Assembly: GCA_004028495.1 (NCBI GenBank)
Contig: MTKS01000019.1
Coordinates: 1 to 14,392, forward strand
Direction of reading: 5' to 3'
Source of the DNA: Candidatus Electrothrix marina
Lineage (GTDB): Bacteria; Desulfobacterota; Desulfobulbia; Desulfobulbales; Desulfobulbaceae
DNA: 14,392 bases
Positions within the stretch are counted from its first letter, which is position 1. The number at the start of each line of letters is the position of its first letter. The translations under genes were made by a program, and so were the position numbers. This document shows, piece after piece, positions 13,802 through 14,392 of the stretch. The notes under the pieces are model-generated. The model had not been told where the DNA came from and did not search any database. It was given only the letters and a program-made list of their open reading frames with translations.

Positions 13802-14392
13802 GTGAGCAGCAAGCTGAAAAGAGAAATAGAAAAACGGCGCACCTTCGGCATTATCAGCCATCCGGATGCAGGCAAAACTACCCTGACCGAAAAACTCCTT
13901 CTCTTCGGCGGAGCCATCAAAATGGCGGGCGCGGTGAAATCCCGCAAAACCGCTAACCATGCCACCAGCGACTGGATGTCTATTGAGCAGGAACGCGGCA
14001 TCTCGGTAACCACCTCGGTAATGAAGTTCAATTACCGGGATTTTGAGATCAACCTGCTGGACACGCCGGGTCATCAGGATTTTTCCGAAGACACCTACCG
14101 TGTCCTGACCGCTGTGGACTCGGCCCTGATGGTGATTGATTCGGCCAAGGGCGTGGAGGCCCAAACCACCAAGCTCATGGAGGTCTGCCGGATGCGCAAT
14201 ACCCCTATCATCACCTTTATCAACAAGCTGGACCGGGACGGCATGGACCCGCTGGATATTCTTGCTGATATTGAGGAAAAACTCCAGATTGAATGTGCTC
14301 CTCTGTCCTGGCCCATCGGCATGGGCAAACGGTTCAAGGGAGTATACGACCTCCATCGCAATGAGCTGAACCTCTTCACCACACCACACACC
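13802..14392 (+). CDS. prfC: Peptide chain release factor 3 (5' part, runs off the window)
   Basis: RF3 is a translational GTPase that releases RF1 and RF2 from the ribosome after stop-codon hydrolysis. 197 codons are present, out of about 525-530 in the family. G-domain motifs are all seen: P-loop SHPDAGKTT, switch [12 protein letters not shown]3 [14 protein letters not shown] and G4 INKLDRD. The ISHPDAGKT and EDTYRTLTAVD-like pattern and the [14 protein letters not shown] stretch separate it from EF-G and LepA. The start is taken as GTG at 13802, with AAAGG 7 nt upstream; it gives a short N-terminus ([16 protein letters not shown]) like E. coli RF3. The frame stays open for about 36 codons upstream with only TTG candidates, so a longer N-terminus is less likely. 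It diverges from ogt. Confidence 0.94.
   Translation, partial: MSSKLKREIEKRRTFGIISHPDAGKTTLTEKLLLFGGAIKMAGAVKSRKTANHATSDWMSIEQERGISVTTSVMKFNYRDFEINLLDTPGHQDFSEDTYRVLTAVDSALMVIDSAKGVEAQTTKLMEVCRMRNTPIITFINKLDRDGMDPLDILADIEEKLQIECAPLSWPIGMGKRFKGVYDLHRNELNLFTTPHT

Noticed and set aside
13769..14389. Minus-strand open frame of 206 codons at the window end
   Set aside because: It is antisense to prfC, whose GTPase motifs on the plus strand are unmistakable.
1..14392. CRISPR array, tRNA or rRNA genes, complete insertion sequence
   Set aside because: No regularly spaced repeats, no cloverleaf or rRNA-like conserved sequence, and no transposase with terminal inverted repeats were found by eye.

Overview
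The window looks like a chromosomal segment of an anaerobic, Fe-S-rich Gram-negative bacterium. The best guess is Desulfobacterota, perhaps Desulfobulbales (relatives of Desulfobulbus or the cable bacteria). This rests on the split, ferredoxin-decorated glutamate synthase, the housekeeping gene mix and the mid-range GC; it is inference, as there is no rRNA or other phylogenetic marker apart from a partial prfC.

Layout. (1) 1-2619: a plus-strand run starts with the cut-off bifunctional NAD(P)H-hydrate repair enzyme Nnr, followed by a stand-alone two-CBS-domain protein and a LivF-type ABC ATPase without its transporter partners. (2) 2683-3678: a Gfo/Idh/MocA oxidoreductase of the GHxERFNP type. 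(3) 3679-4155: a gene-poor stretch with short decayed-looking open frames and a strong sigma70-like promoter (4010-4038). It drives a small YkgJ-type cysteine-cluster protein (4156-4575). (4) 4663-7577: a second strong promoter drives two subunits of a split glutamate synthase: a class-II glutaminase and a ferredoxin plus FMN synthase subunit. The two genes overlap by 43 nt and end at a clear hairpin terminator. (5) 7600-10036: an accessory block of BrnT toxin plus a non-BrnA partner, an orphan MNT nucleotidyltransferase, a PD-(D/E)XK-like nuclease-fold protein and a Fic protein with a degenerate active site. (6) 10047-12404: the third glutamate synthase piece, a GXGXG domain fused to a GltD-like NADPH:FAD module with extra ferredoxin clusters, ending at a textbook terminator. 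(7) 12514-14392: an unrecognised two-helix membrane protein, ogt on the minus strand, and the start of prfC (release factor 3, GTG start).

How the genes fit together. The glutaminase, FMN subunit and GXGXG/GltD subunit should form one ammonia-channelling, NAD(P)H- or ferredoxin-dependent enzyme. The accessory block sits between the second and third subunits, behind a terminator, and looks like an insertion into a once-continuous operon. A 7-bp direct repeat flanks the block. If the intervening DNA is removed, the subunits come to lie 23 nt apart. The accessory block (toxin-antitoxin, nucleotidyltransferase, nuclease-fold and Fic genes) is the most interesting part of the window.
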